Both the position numbers and the translations under genes were made by a program. A DNA stretch of 64,000 nucleotides from Trametes villosa (lineage: Eukaryota; Basidiomycota; Agaricomycetes; Polyporales; Polyporaceae): positions 682,001 through 746,000 of the forward strand of contig PUDQ02000014.1 in NCBI GenBank assembly GCA_002964805.2, in the 5' to 3' direction. Positions within the stretch are counted from its first letter, which is position 1. Each line of letters opens with the position of its first letter. The notes below the pieces were generated by a model. It was not told where the DNA came from and made no database searches. It saw only the letters and a program-made list of their open reading frames with translations. Of the stretch, positions 1 through 13,670 are shown one piece after another.

Positions 1-3000
1 TCGCTGGCGAAGAGACCCGGACGAGCGACGAGTCGCAGAGAGGTTGGCGGATTGAGGCGGCATGGGTACTAGTCTCGAGTGGTAGTCGGCTATGGTGTCT
101 TCGGGTTGCGCTGCGCCCTTTGTTCGATGGGATCCTGAGATATGTATGTGTAGCTGGACACTCACAATGCTACCACAGATGCTTTCCCCCAGCTTCTCAG
201 ATACGGTGTGCTATCCGTAGCTGGAGGTCGGGATGAGAGGAGGTTGCAATACAGCTTGAGTGCTTGTGGTGAGACGAGAGGACCGGAGTCAGTTTAGGCT
301 TTTTACGTAATCAGAGACCAGTCTCGTGAAGTTATCTGCGCGCTTACAGTACAATTGATCTTGTACTAACCACGCGTCCGTTGCGCCGGGCCACTGGCTT
401 ACATTCTCCGAGGCGAACCACAGTACTTATGTTCAGATACTCGCGAGGGCTCAAAAGCATTGGACTTGCGGTCCTCATGACGGGAGTCGGTTGTATGTGA
501 ATATCACCCGCGGTGCGTGCTCATGAGTATTCAATCTAGTATCCGTTGAACATCACGCCAATGATAATAACTCAATGATAATAACTCGATCCATGACGTT
601 TTGGGATCAAGCTTAAGTGAGCAGGCCGGCAAACAGTAGTCCCAGCTATCTGCCACAGGCCTAGAAAGGAACGGCAGGGGGTAGAGCTATGCTAAGAAGC
701 GGTCGCGACATCAACCAGCCGGGGTTTCTCTCCGCCCGTGTGCTACCCATCGTTTTAATATCGTCGGGCCGACCATGTTGCCTTGCATCCTCACTCTGCA
801 TTTAGGCGGATCGTTGCAGCGTTCTCGCCAGCCTACCATTTGAGCGGGATCGTTCCAGGGAGTCAGTTCGCGTCAAGAAGTTAGCATATGGCCCGCGCTA
901 TGACTTCGAACCGTGCCTAAACCGCTCCCAGTCGACATGAATGGCTGCCTCGAAAACGAGCAAACCCGCCGCCTCGGGCAGTCGCAGTGGCGCCACCAAA
1001 ATAGCTGACTTGTACTAGGAAGAGGTCTGGCCGTATCTCCAGGCCCATGCCTTCCCGGTACGGGCGGAAACTAACGAGAGCGGCTCGTCGCACACATCCA
1101 ATATTGAGACCTCCAGGCAGGGCCGGCAGCGCGGCGGGGGAAGGCTTCCAATCCTAGTTTGTATGTCGAGCAGATGGGATTTTGCGTGTCCGGGGTCCCG
1201 TAGATTACATACCTTGTTTATTCGCGTGGGGGTTTGTGCGGCCGGGATGTCATCGGTGCTACATGATCGCGGTGCGCGGCCGTGTACGATGTTAGAGTTT
1301 CGTGCTCTTCGTAGCACTGTTTGGGAAGAACCAAATCAATCGCTGATCAGAAGCTTTGGACAGTTTCAACCGCATGAGTCTGCAGTGACGGCAATACTCT
1401 AGGAAGGTATGATACCTAGATCTGTGACCCACAAACTCGCTAGGATAATCCTGTAATCATAGCGCTAGCTCTGGATAGGGCACCGATCTATAGACAGCTC
1501 AAAGTTAGAGCGTTCGCTGGGAAGGGTGGTCTACGTGGCCAAACTAGGCTATGACGCTACGAGGATATAAAATGAGCCAATATGCCTGAGTTCCCCTCGT
1601 CTTCTGTATGGGTGAGAGAGAATACACACCACGGTGTCAAGCTTGGACACCAGCCTGGCTGGGTATTATCAGTGGACAGATCGTAGTCGCCGAAGAAGTC
1701 TACAGCCTCACCGATAAAGGAACCCTGAGCATTTATGTTGTTATCGATACCAATCCGAGAGCTTGTGTGTGCCCAGCGGATATAGAATAGGAAACGTTCA
1801 GGCACTCGCTTACTTGCCTTGCATGTGGGGTCAGCCGGCCCTCGGAGTTGAACGCACCCAATTCCCGGGGGTGTTCGCATGCAGGGACGCGCCGATCACG
1901 AGCTGGAGGTTCCCCGGTAGTGACATTCGGCTGGCTAGCTCTCTCCATGATGTCGGGGTACCTTTGACACGCAGGCTAGATCGAGGCCGGCTCGATTGGT
2001 CTCAACCCCGGAACCGTTGAGGAATGGCTGGAATTCGTCACGGCGGGAGCGCCGATCGGTTCTCCATGGCTTATGGCAGAGGACCTGTTCGTCGGGCATT
2101 CAACTTAATGGACGTCGAGTATATGTATGAGGGGGACCGCTGCGTGGCTTGCGGAGTATATCGTCCTTGCCCATTCGTGAGCACCGCCCCAGCCCCGCGT
2201 CTGTCTCTGCCACCATGTGTTTCTACATCGTCACGTACACCGACTGGGCATGCGGCTACCGCCAGAACACCGGGAGGCACCGCGTGAGTATTGTGGCCGT
2301 GGACCCAGTCGGAGAATCCTCACAGTGAAGACCGACAGGTTGAGTGCAACCGCGATATTTGCCGCTTGAGCCATCGCCACACTGTCGAACCGCATGACTG
2401 TGAAGGTGAATGCACCGGGGAAGTGTAAGTAACGGGACATCTCTGCGCCATGGGAAGGAGGCTTACCTGTTGTGACAGGCAGCGGGAGGAGCAGCACCTG
2501 ATAATGGAACACAACAGGCGTGTTTGCGGGGCGTGCCAGGAAGCGGGCAGGGGGGAGGGCGAACATCCCATCCCACCGATGACAAATGGTATAAACGGCG
2601 TCATCACTTACCAACACGTCCAACCTTGATTTGAGCGGACTCGCTGAATGTACAAACCGCCGATGCGAGATCAAGAGTAGATCGGAGGAGGGGTAGCGTG
2701 CCGGTGATCTGCATGTATGCTTGAACCGTCTCCTATTCAGGCTCATAGCTTCCTTCTCGCGTCGGATGAGCAACAAACCGTGAGGTTCCGAGGGCCCGCC
2801 GGTCAACGACTTGTCGGACCGCAGAGATTGCACCCGACTGAAAGCGGAACTTCTCGAAAGGATTTCAGGATGAGCGGCACGCTTGTCGAGTTACAGTTGA
2901 GATCGGGGGACGGACAAGGTTGCAGATTTGTTGTGCATCCCCAGGGCTCTTTGTATCCGTTTCGTGTTGGACAGAGCGCATCCGCGGTGCGCTCAGGTCC

Positions 3001-3436
3001 GCGCGAGAGTGATTAATTGTAAATCAACTCCTACCTGCATTAGTGACTACGGTTCGTCCGCGTCAGAAGTGTCCCCTAGTGTGTATGAGTTATATGAGAC
3101 TCCAAGGTGCATCCTTACCATATCATTGACCTGGCAGCACGCAACAGACGGACCTGTACTAGAAACGGCGGCGTGGAAGGAACATCGTGGGCAGGGCAGG
3201 CCATGTTGGACACCACAGGGACCGTCACCAGTGACGAGCCCCTGCCGTAATAGGCGCCGGTCCCAACCGCCGGAACGCGTCTTCCACCGCAACGCGCGCG
3301 CGCGCCACACCGCGGCTTGTTCTCGACCACCTCCTGCCCCCTGCCCCTCGCTCTCGCCGGTCCGGACCTTCTTGCTTCGTCTGTCGCGGCCACCGCGCTC
3401 TCTTGCGCGCTCTTGGGGATAACGGAACGAAAAAGC
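1..3436. other. Left-edge stretch without a supported gene
   Basis: No open frame longer than about 200 codons is present, and none of the short ones shows a recognisable domain, a coherent intron pattern or family-like composition. Both strands are full of stops. The last 100 bases before the Nup85 start are pyrimidine-rich and probably serve as its promoter and 5' untranslated region. The rest may be intergenic DNA or decayed repeat; I cannot tell which. Confidence 0.5.
559..586. repeat. 14-bp unit repeated twice in tandem
   Basis: The 14-mer CAATGATAATAACT occurs twice back to back with no mismatch. It lies in gene-free DNA and has no evident role; it could be a simple slippage product. 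Confidence 0.85.
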
Positions 3437-6189
3437 ATGTCTAGCACGCCACATGCGGCACATCTCGTGCCTCCTCTATTCGGCCAGGATGGCGATGAGG
3501 ACTTGCAGCGCAGCGGGAGGACCGTGTCCCTCGCGGTGTCCCCAAGGGACGCGAGTATAGCAGTGTATGCCTCGCCGAACGTATGTCTGTCCAAGAGTCA
3601 TGTTCCAGACGCGACGCGCGCTCACAGACGCCGACAGGCTCTCCCCCAACCCTCGGACGCACAGGGCGCGTCGTATCCGAAAGAGCAGCAGATCTACCTT
3701 TCCAGTATGGGTCAGGCGCCATTGGCGGAACGGAGAGTGGTATGTGCCTAAGTTCTGCCGTAGCGAACGCGTCGAATGACAGCCACAGTTCGTTACAGAC
3801 ACTTCGGTGATCTTCGCGGCCGTACAGAACCTGCTGAAGGTGTCTTCTGCCAAAAAGGTCAAGCTGTCAGTACGCACGTAGATTTTTACTCGCGTCACAC
3901 GCGCAATTAACCTGTAGGTCAGGTTGCAGAGCGACGACGATACGAGAGCCGTTAACAAGCTTGCCAATGACTACGTCAATTTCTGCAAGGAATGTTGCTT
4001 GTATGCCTCCGTAAGTATCTCAATATTCTGTGCGTCTACAATATCTGAATACACCTCTCTAGCAAAACATATCCCGCACTGAGCAGCTGCAATACGACGC
4101 AGAGCACTATCGCCGCCTCTGGACGTGCTTCTCACTGTTTGCTGTCTTGTACCTCCCAGAACCGGGATTTCAAGACGTTCCTGTCGGTGACGAACTCATG
4201 GAATGGCTGAACACCCACTTCATTGAACCTTCCACCCAAGAGGGTGACGAACTCAGTAGTCGAGACCGGCCATGGGAAGATCCCGCGTTCTGGCCCTATC
4301 TCACGAGGTACGCTCTTAGTCCGGAGACAGTCCACGGCGCGTCCGGCTGACTGAGGGGCAGGACCGTTCTGCGCGGCCTATCGAAAGCCTCCGCGTTCTT
4401 CCTGAACACGCTGGCCGAGCACCCCTTCACATTTCTGCAGGCTCTGGCCGGGCAACTCTCGCCGCTCTTAACCAACCACCCCCGTCTGCACCAGTTTGCC
4501 GCCGAGCGCGACTTTGCCGTCGCCTCGCGGCGGTGGAAGGACAAGGTGAAGACGCTCCGGCTCGAGCTCGACCGCGTCCCGAGCAGCGCGCGCGACGACG
4601 GCTTTGAGAACTGGTGGGATCGGTTTAGCGACATCGTCGGCGTTCTCGAAGGCCGGGGGGATGTCATGAAGAAGGTCTGCGCTGAATTGGACGCGGACTG
4701 GAAGGAGGTCTGCTCCGCGTGGGGCGTCTTCGTCGACACGAGGTTGCGAAGGCAGGACCTGCCGTGAGTAGCTCCGCCCACCCGTCCCCATGTCTTGGTG
4801 CGCCATTGACTAACGGCGCACATAGTGAGGTCGTCGCTCAGGTCCTGGACGAGCTGCCGCCCGACCCGACGGACCGGGAAGATATGGTTCACTCTGCGCT
4901 CTTCCTTGGCAAGCCCACGCAGGCGCTCTCCGAGAGTGCCCTCCTCGACGGCTGGCTGGCGGCGCATCTAGCAGACATTATGGAGCCAATCGAGCTGATT
5001 GACGCCGAACCAGACGAGTAAGACCGCTACATTCAGACCTTTCGGACACCGCTAAACCGGACAACGATTAGCTCCGAGCTGACGCTTCGGCAGCACTACG
5101 TTCTGTCGTACGCAGAATATCTCCACACCGACCCTGCTCTGTGGCGCATCACGGTGGACTACATGTACTCCTGTGGCGACGTCGGCCGGGAAATGGCAGA
5201 CCAAGTGCTCATGCGCGTGCCGCTTCGACTGGAGGCGCCCGTCGATGCCGAAGCAGCTGGGGACGAGGCCGCGCGCATCCGAGCTGGCCACTTGGCCGGT
5301 GTATTGAAAGACGTCAACGAGACCTGCTTCGAGTACCAAAGAGAGGAAATCCGGCGGATGGTTTGCAGGGTGCGTTCTCACAACGATGTGCGACAACTCA
5401 AAGCTAAAGCTAAACTACATCCATAGATAGCCGCGCAAACGTTCGTGAAGGAAAGGAAGTACGGTCTAGCCATTTCCTACTGCACGTCGGCGGAGGACTG
5501 GGTCGGGCTGGGGCGCGTGGTGGATCTAGTGCTCGAAGAGTACATCGGACAAGGTCACTTGATGCTCGTCTTGCGGCAAGGTTGCGGTGAAGCTCACTGC
5601 GGATCGTTCTCCCGTCTTTAGGCTCCGAGCAGTTTGCGCAGCTGGTCGCCAATATCGCACCTTCGCTTCAAAGCCTCCGCACGGAGACCGGGGCGAAGAT
5701 CCCTGCGCCGGGAGTTTTCCTGCACCGTCTGATGTTCGCGATTCGATTCGCCGAGTTCCACCAGCGCCGAGCAAGCGGCGACGGCCAGGGTGCTGCCACA
5801 GACGTCGTCGCGATGTTCCGAGAGGAGATCGTGCCTCAGGCATGGTGGGCGGTTCTACTGTGTGACGCCGTCGCGCTCCTGCAGGACGGTGCGTAGAGCC
5901 CGGGTTACGATATGGCGCGCCATCGGCTGACGGCGGATGATCCGCAGGCGACGCAATGTTCTTCACGTCGGACGACGCCTGCCTGCTGATGCAGCGGCTG
6001 GAGGCGATACACATCGCGGTCGGACAGGGCGGCGGCGACGACTATCTGCCGGTGTTCTGTCGCGCGGCGAAGCGGGGGGAAAAGCACGCACTGCAGCGGC
6101 TGGAAGTGGTCAGATTGTCTCTAGCGCGGTACTACGCGAGGTGCGGAGCCATCGGGGTAGGCGGTAGACCCAGCGGCTGGAGCTATTAG
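3437..6189 (+). CDS. NUP85: Nucleoporin Nup85 (Nup84/Y-complex subunit)
   Basis: Predicted structural subunit of the nuclear pore Y-complex. Eleven exons fit: 3437-3580, 3638-3739, 3789-3869, 3918-4010, 4063-4307, 4362-4763, 4826-5017, 5072-5369, 5427-5553, 5622-5888 and 5948-6189, giving about 730 residues, near the usual size for Nup85. All introns are GT-AG, 48-68 nt, and every phase matches. The product is an alpha-helical solenoid; stretches such as WPYLTRTVLRGL, LLTNHPRLHQFA, LDGWLAAHLADIM and YGLAISYCT are typical of Nup85. The acceptor of intron 4 is ambiguous (3917, or an in-frame one at 3929). The start is the ATG opening MSSTPHAAHLVPPLF, the first in frame. Identification rests on recognised family segments, not on an alignment. 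Confidence 0.88.
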
Positions 6190-9100
6190 TTCTCGGTGCC
6201 GCCTAATTGTCGGGCTCTTACGATAGGCATGGAGCATATGAATCTAATTCCGCCCGTCCGAAACCCTGGCGCTCGACACGCCGTCGCGGTCGCCTCGCTT
6301 GCACGGCGGCGGAGGTGCGCCCACCCCCGACGACATCGTGACGACTCGGGGCGGCGGCTCGGGGAAGCGGGCGTGCGCGAGGAACACTGACATCCCCTCC
6401 TCGTCGGACGGCGTGGCGGGTGGGAAGAGGAGCGGTGGAGTGCGTGCGGGGCGGGCCAACGTTCCCTCGTCGACGGTCGGGGGCCTTTGCGCACGCGCCG
6501 AGACGGGGCAGGATGGGGCCGGGCTGGTGCTTGATGTGCAGCGCAAGCCCGACATGCCAGTAGAATAGATCATAATTTTTGTTGCAAGGCTACAGCGGGG
6601 TGATTGCCTGGCCCTCCAGAGCGCAGGCCACGTCGGTCAGAGGAGGGGAAGGGAGGGCAGGGGCGGGGTATGTGAGTGTCGCCTGGCCATGTCAAAGGCT
6701 GAGGGAGGGGGCTCTGGATGCTGCACTCGCTGACCCGTTCACCTGTTCGCCCAGCGACCGCAAAACCTCTTACCATACCCCTGCCGAGCCACCACGAGGA
6801 TGTCGCGCATTGGCCCAGCGACTAGCTCCCTGACTGGCCGAGATCGGAGGCCGCTCCACTCGATAGAGTACCGGGTTTGCTGAGTTGGTAGTAGCCCCGC
6901 GCGCGGGAGGCGTTTCTCTAGGTGTCCGAGGAATGGTCCTGGATAGCGGGGAAGAGGAGCGAGCCGTGAGGGAGTCGGGGAGGGAGAGGGGGAGGAGGAG
7001 GAGTGGATGGGAGAGAGTGGCGGACAGCGGGGGCGCGTCGGGGTGCCCGCCGCACACCAAACCGGGTGGAGCATAGATGGCCCGCGCGGACGATCACCAT
7101 GCAAGCGCATCCCTCCGGCGCCGCCGACGACGGTGCCGCCCGCCGCCCACCCTCACACTCCCCGCAGCGGACCACTCGCTCGACATCCGCAACGCGAGCG
7201 GCGGCTGCGTTGCGCTGAACGCCCCTCAGACGCGCTCCTTTCCTGTTCTGGTGAGCACTTTATCGCGCGGCACTCGACCCTCGCTGTCCGCCCCGGCGCA
7301 TCTAGCGCAACGCAGTCAGAAAACGCACCCCCTGCGCGATTATGCATCTGTATGTGCCATCTGTCGCCGCGATGGGCTCGCGTTTTCCTGCTAGCCTTAC
7401 GCCGCCTCCGCGAGAAAACGGGGCCGGGCTCATTTTGCTTCGTCCCACGCAAAATGCCGCTACCGAGGCTCTCGGGCCACAGAGCATCCGCCGGCTCCAG
7501 TCTGGCCCGCCTCTGTCCTTTCGCGGGCGGAGAGAAAGCGGAGGAAGGTGGCCCCATCCCCCCGCAACCTGCTATGCAAAGTGGCGGCATCTGCGGGAGG
7601 ATGGGGGCAGCCTTTCTCCTTGGTACGACAGAGATGGTTTTGCAAGAGTGTGGCGGGGTCCGGCCCTGTCTGAACGCGTAGGCGTAGTAAGTAGAAAAAT
7701 ACCGATCTTGCCATCGCCGCGAATGCTACTACCTGCGTGTGGACGGTGGGCTAACTCACGTCGTTGAAAATCTTTTAGGGAGCAGCATGAAAAGATACCA
7801 GGGGAAAAGCATGTAAGGTGCGAGCTGAATGAACGAAATAGTACTGAGATACTGACCGGGACTGCCGTTCAGTGATGTCGGCCAGGACTTGCGCCCCGAT
7901 CGCAAGTTCTTGCGCTCCCCGGCGGGCGTGGCCGTGCTACTTCAACGACCTTGCACTCGTTGAGAATAGAACATTGCTACTGTCTCGGAATCCATGAAGT
8001 CCGAGTTGTCACCCGGGCAGACCGGTCGACGAAGTTTTTCGGCACTCGCTTGAATGGATAGGCCCCATGACGGCAGGCCGAGTGTAAGCCGTCCATAAGG
8101 GTGCACCTCGGCGCGAGGAAATAGTCATTCCAGCGCGGGACGGGGGCGCCAACCCCCAAGCCTGGCAGGGAGGGCAAGGGTTGTGGACAGGTGTGTATGC
8201 GTGTTGGTCAGCCTGGAGAGATGCATCTGATATACGCGCATGCTAGAGCTGGATCTTGGGGCTATCTCAAACCATAATGTCTTCCCGATGACAGGCGACC
8301 CGAGGCGGGGGCCCGGGAGTTGCCTTCAGGCGGGCGTACACCAGAACCCCAATGCGGCGGGGGACGCGAGGTCAACCGACCAGAGCTGGAATGCTCGCCC
8401 AGGCCGCATTGACCGTCGGAGTTGCTGCCGCCAAGTACCACCGCGACGCCGGCCCCACGAGCTCGCACCGACGTCCTCCGGGCCACTCTTGCCTCTCGCC
8501 GCAGTACCCTTCGCCAATCCGATACCGGCTGCGCTCGTGCGCCTCTGCCAGCTCGCCAACCGCCTGGGCTCTGGATTGAACACGGGATTCCGATATTTCG
8601 GGAGAGAGAGCGATTAGCCGGCGTCTGGGGAGCACCTGTTCGTCGCTGGAGCGGCAGTTTTCACGGCGTCGACCCACCCTGCCTCTGCCCATCATACCCG
8701 ACCACTCATCCCCCTCCATCCGCATCCGACCTATGCGTATGGACCTGTCGTGTGGAAGGCCTTGTAGGTGCGTCCTGTGGCCACGAGGGAACGTCGCGTG
8801 TCGCCATCGGTCGCGTCTCTGGAGGTTCGCCGTGGGTTGGTGAGTACTGCGCTCTCTGAGGTGGCGGAATCGGACAGAGGGCGCGACGAGTTCTCCGCGT
8901 ACCGCAACAGGGATGGTCAGAGCGTGAGGCCAAGGGACAAGCAAAACAGATGGGGAGGTACGGATTAACGTCCCACTGCGACGCCGTGTCGTACCTCTCA
9001 CAGACCGCTCGGCACCGTTGCTGCCGCCTCCCGCCACATCTACTTCTGCTCACAGCAGCCGCTGCAACATCCCCAGGACATACGGTCGTTCAATCCTTTG

Positions 9101-12100
9101 GCCAACTCGCTACGGATGGCAGTAACGAATACTCGGCCGCTGCCTCCCTCTATCCAACGTCCATCCTGCTCCCAACGCCGCACCATTGCAAGACGGGCCT
9201 TGGGAGTGCTCCTTGTTCTATACAAGCATTGCTGTGGCTTGACCGCACCTCTGCGCGTATGGTACCCGACTCAGGCAGGGTCTCAATGTGCCCCGCTCGA
9301 GTGTGTCATCTCCAGGTTCTGTAGTGAGTGCCCGCTTCCCCTGCTCTAGTGTTGAATCGCCAGTAACAACGTATCGTGTTGCACAGCGCGTGCGGCTTCT
9401 GCAGTCCTGCAGACTGCTGTGACGGCGGATGGATGTGCTAGCTCCCGATGCCCATGCGGAAGCATAGGTGGTTTATAATATCCCAAGCTCCGAGTGCGGC
9501 GGGCCTGATGTGTAGTGACCAGTCGTCGGAGGCTTTGTACAGCAGCAAGATGTCAGTGTACTGTTGCTCTGGGCGACTACTCAAGTTACGCCGGCGGCGC
9601 TCAAATGGGCCGCCCGCCGTGCGACCTCGCACGGCGACCTCGCCTAACTCTATTCCGCCCGCGGGCGGGGCAATATAATTCCTGTTGAGCCCATTCAGCA
9701 GTGACTCCTTCTGGCTGTGAACCTGGGATGCCTGTGCGACGTCGAGGAGCGTAGTGAATTAATACGTCGCGACCATTTTTCAGCCGGCCGCGTTGCGTGC
9801 GTTCTGAGGGCCCCTCGGGCGGCGCGGCTGGGGCGGACGCGGATCCGGGCACGGTGGTATAAGTCTCTGGCGGGCGGACCCGGCAACCGCCCGCCCTGCG
9901 TCCTCTCAGCCGCTCTGGACGGTTTGTGCCGCCCGTTCCAGGGGCTCTGCAGCTGGCAGGGGCGCAGGAAAGTGCCCACCACGCCGCGCGGGGCAAAGCT
10001 GTCGGCTCCACAGTCGCCCAGGACGTCGGCTACCCAGTACGAGCTTTGATGAGCCCTCCCCAGCCCTTCTCAGCCACCACCATTTGCCCGCGCCGCGCGG
10101 TCTCGTCTCTGCGCCCCCCGCTCCGGTGCCCGATGCGCGCCCTCGCCCCCCTGCACTCGACAAGTCGGTCCCCAGCCGCGTCCGGCTGGTGCGACGCGCA
10201 CTGGGGCTTGCCGCCGCACGCCTGCCTGCAAAGTGCGCGTACCGCGGACACGGAGAGACCGTCGGCGGACAGGGGCCCTGGTCGCCCCCTGGAAGCATTT
10301 ACCAGCACTCACCGCCCCGGCACACAGCCCCGCCCCCTGCAGGATTTTCCCGGTTGGATCGCGCGAGGAGGTTCATTTTCCTATATAGGTGCGCCGTCCG
10401 TACCCCCCTTACCCTCGCCCCACAGTCCCTCTCCCTCCCATGGACGTCTGGGCGCGGACGCCTCTACTGCTACGACGCCTACACCATGTCACCACCACAC
10501 GTGCCCCTCGCGCCCTCGCGCCCTAGTGTACCCCGGTTGCTGGCCTACTAGTACTACCTCCCCGCCCCGCTGGTCCCATGCACACGCGAAGTCCACAGGG
10601 CCCCGTGCGCAACACAGAGCTATCCCGCGGTCGCCGCTATATACCCTCCCCATCGCGTCTCGCCAGCTCGTCGCTGACATCTCATCACGCCTGTCGTGCG
10701 CCGCCCCCGTTCGCAGCGGGCGGGCACGGGTTCGAAGATGAAGCCGATGCATAGACTTCCGCGCTCCTTCGCCGTTGGTAGACAAGCGTTGGCCGCCACA
10801 AAGCACAGGTACGCCCCCAGAACGGATATTTCTTCGGCTTGGAAGCTGAACATCCAAGGAGGTCGACAAGAGGTGCATACAGAGGATACAGACCTACATG
10901 AACATCCTGACTCGGCCTTGATACGTTCGGGGGCGGATGATGACCGGAGGCTGGCGATAGGATAGGACGTGCTACGCCTCTTTTTGATGGAAGCGGCGTA
11001 GTGCGGACGACAGTCATTGGTTGGCTTGACATACGTAGGGTGAGCAACCTCGTTTCCCTGTCAGCGTGATACCAGGATTTAGCTCATGAAGGGTCTGCAC
11101 GCACTTGTCTATGCCCCGTCTTAGTCTCCCGCAGTGCAGATCTGCAGGCTCCTCACAGTGGCTCCACACGCGGCGAGGGACTGTGCTCTCTCCTTCCACC
11201 CTTGCGCGAGGCTCGACGGGTCGTCCAGTGACAAGCACTCCCCTTACGCACGAAGCGCAATACGCCCCCCGTTATGGGTCAGGTGTCCGTGGGGCATCGC
11301 CTGAATCAAAGCAGCGGAGTACATCCAGGTGCGTCGTCGATTCCTCAGCTCTTCCCGAGGCCCGCCGTTACCGCCTCGCTCGTCCGCGGATACACACGAG
11401 GCGAAGCCCGAGAGAGGCTCTTAGGCGCCAGTCAGGCAGTGGCCGTCAGCATGAGACGCGCGCGAAGTCCTCCGAGTTGCTGCTCGCCCACGCCCCGTGA
11501 GCGGCCAGTCTTGCGGCCGGTGGACGCGGCGTGCGCGGTGGATGAGGACGGAGAACGGGGCGAGGAACCTGCTCGTGCTTACCGAGGCAAGATCGGCCCG
11601 AAACCCCGGTCTCCGCGACTCCGACACACCGCGCATCGTATATGGGTCCATGTAGGTCTTTGAGATTCTATGCCTCGAGCAGAGTACGTCCGCCATGCGT
11701 GCGCATGGATGGTGGAGGAGCAAGGGATTTGCGTTGGGAGTTCGCGGAAGACGAGCAATCTTTCGAGATCGTTCAGGCTGTGTGCGTTGGTCGGTGCTGT
11801 ACAGCGCGTTGACATATCCTTGCCTAGGCACTGTGTGGACTGTGAACATAGCGGCCATCCGGAGGAGCACTACACCACGCAAATGAGCCTACCAGCAAGA
11901 GCACTCGCCTTCGAACACGGGCCTTGAGGTTCCACTCCCGCTTGTTGTCGTCGAGCGCTAGGTGGCCGAGGTGAGTGCTCGAACTACAGGTGTCAGTGTG
12001 TACGTCGCCTAACCACGATTTTCACATAACGCCTATGTACGGTTCTCACGGCCCTGTCCGCGGCGACTTGCACGCTCTCACCTGCTCTTCGGCGGCCGCT

Positions 12101-13670
12101 GCGGGCTGGGTGAGAGGCTCCCAGAGACGCCCATGGGCAACAGCTAAGGGCCCAAGCCTGTCAGTACTCAGTACCGGGCGAGCGCGGCGGAGTCTGCGCC
12201 TCCAGCTCCGGCGATGCACATATGGTTGTGGGCGTCGATCAGAACGTTCTCGCTACGTCGTTGATGACGAGGGCCCGCGCCGCGCTATCGGGACGGGCGG
12301 ATGTTCAAGAGAGGGCGCGCCAGAGTCCCGGAATTTGGCTCAGTCGCGTACGCTTGGTGATGCCTCCGTGCACCCCGCGCCACCGCCGGCTGGGCGATCT
12401 CGTAGGAGATCGTCTGGATGGGGCAGGGGGCGCCGACTCCCGGGCTGGCGGCTATAGCCTACCACAATGGCCTATCGCGGCGTGCAACCCGGGCCTGTAA
12501 CGTCGGATGTGCGCCTCCGTCGCAAATACTTATCGATACGCCTGCCAGTAAGTATTCAGAATTTCAGAGAAACCCCGTGGATTCGCGTGGACCGTCGACG
12601 GCTTCCCTTGTGCGTAAAATTCAACCGGCTCTTACCGCAACTCGTTCGCGCTCCTAACCCCGCCTGTGATCCCACCTGCGGGCCCGGTTCTCCTGTCTCT
12701 GGCCGCGGAGCCCTCAGTGCCGACGAGTGGCTGAGGGAAGGCGAGAGTAACCTTCTCCCTTTTGGTCATTCGTACCCGTGGTCGCAGTGAGGGACGCTGC
12801 GGACATGGTGGTATGAGTCGTACCCCGTACATTACTCGTATGTGGTTTCGTAGCGTTGTCCATAGTCTCCCAGTCTAATTCTAGCAGACACCTTGCCTCT
12901 CAACATCTCTGTGACTTATAGATCTTAGCTCACAGCCCGCGATGTTCGCAATTCAACTGTCATAAGAATTCCAGTTCCCCGACTCCAGAGCGCTGAGTTC
13001 AGTGTGTATCGCGCTGAAGCGCAAGTGAGCACTCATCGGGCCGTGCTCTGCGGGTACGTGTCGGTATACTCCCAACATAGCCCAGATCCCAGAAGTAACT
13101 CGGAGTAAGTGCTCGAAAGTACTCGCGTCTCGCGGTACACGCTGCCTACGTCATCGCACCGTTCCGAGTCGTTGCTCAAACGCCCACCACCGTACATAAG
13201 TACTAGTGGGTCCTTGTGTGGCCTCTAACTTCTCTGTCAGATTGTCTGTACAGCAAGTGGTGTTTAGAGAAAGGAATACGCCTCTAATGGCTTGTGTTCA
13301 CAACAACATTACCGTGGGCGCTATTAGTATTTATCATGTGGTATAAGCGCCCACAGGCCAATAGGCGCTTATCGAGGCGCCGTGAGCGCCTGTGTGGGGA
13401 CTCTCGAGTCTCGCTGCTGCCACCGTCGTCTTCCCAGCGCTCAAGCTCCGGGGCCCAGTACCATCCTCCTGCTAGGCGGGTCCTCCTCTGGGGGCGTACA
13501 GCCGACTATTTGCCTGTATCAACTCGCTCCAGTCGACGATCGTCTACTGGGCTGCCCGCTACGACCCGATTACGGCTGTTACGACCAACCCACTTCGCGT
13601 TCTGCATGCTCCTTCCCTTCGCGCAACTCTACCATTCCACCCCCCTCCTAGCCCTGCAAGCCCCCGAAAC
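6190..13670. other. 7.5-kb interval without a supported gene
   Basis: Many GC-rich frames of 60-270 codons overlap on both strands, but they are low in complexity (Arg, Pro, Ser, Ala), mirror one another on opposite strands and show no domain. A purine-only tract dominates 6949-7018, and TATA-like sequences occur near 10383 and 10637 without a credible reading frame after them. Short exons of a fast-evolving gene, or a non-coding RNA, could be hidden here; transcript data would be needed to see them. Confidence 0.45.

Noticed and set aside
2231..2833. A 200-codon minus-strand frame
   Set aside because: No domain, Ser/Arg-rich, and the plus strand is equally open; it shows no intron pattern like the real genes here.
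7007..7681. A 224-codon plus-strand frame
   Set aside because: Arg/Pro/Ser-rich, mirrored by long minus-strand frames, no domain and no consistent splice context; typical of open frames in GC-rich non-coding DNA.
9926..10741. A 271-codon plus-strand frame with TATA-like sequences nearby
   Set aside because: Low-complexity Ser/Pro/Arg/His product with several TATA-like words inside it; more like promoter DNA than coding sequence.
12160..12300. Minus-strand peptide with IDAHNHM, like an amidohydrolase HxH motif
   Set aside because: The frame is short, ends soon after, and no other amidohydrolase segment could be found around it.
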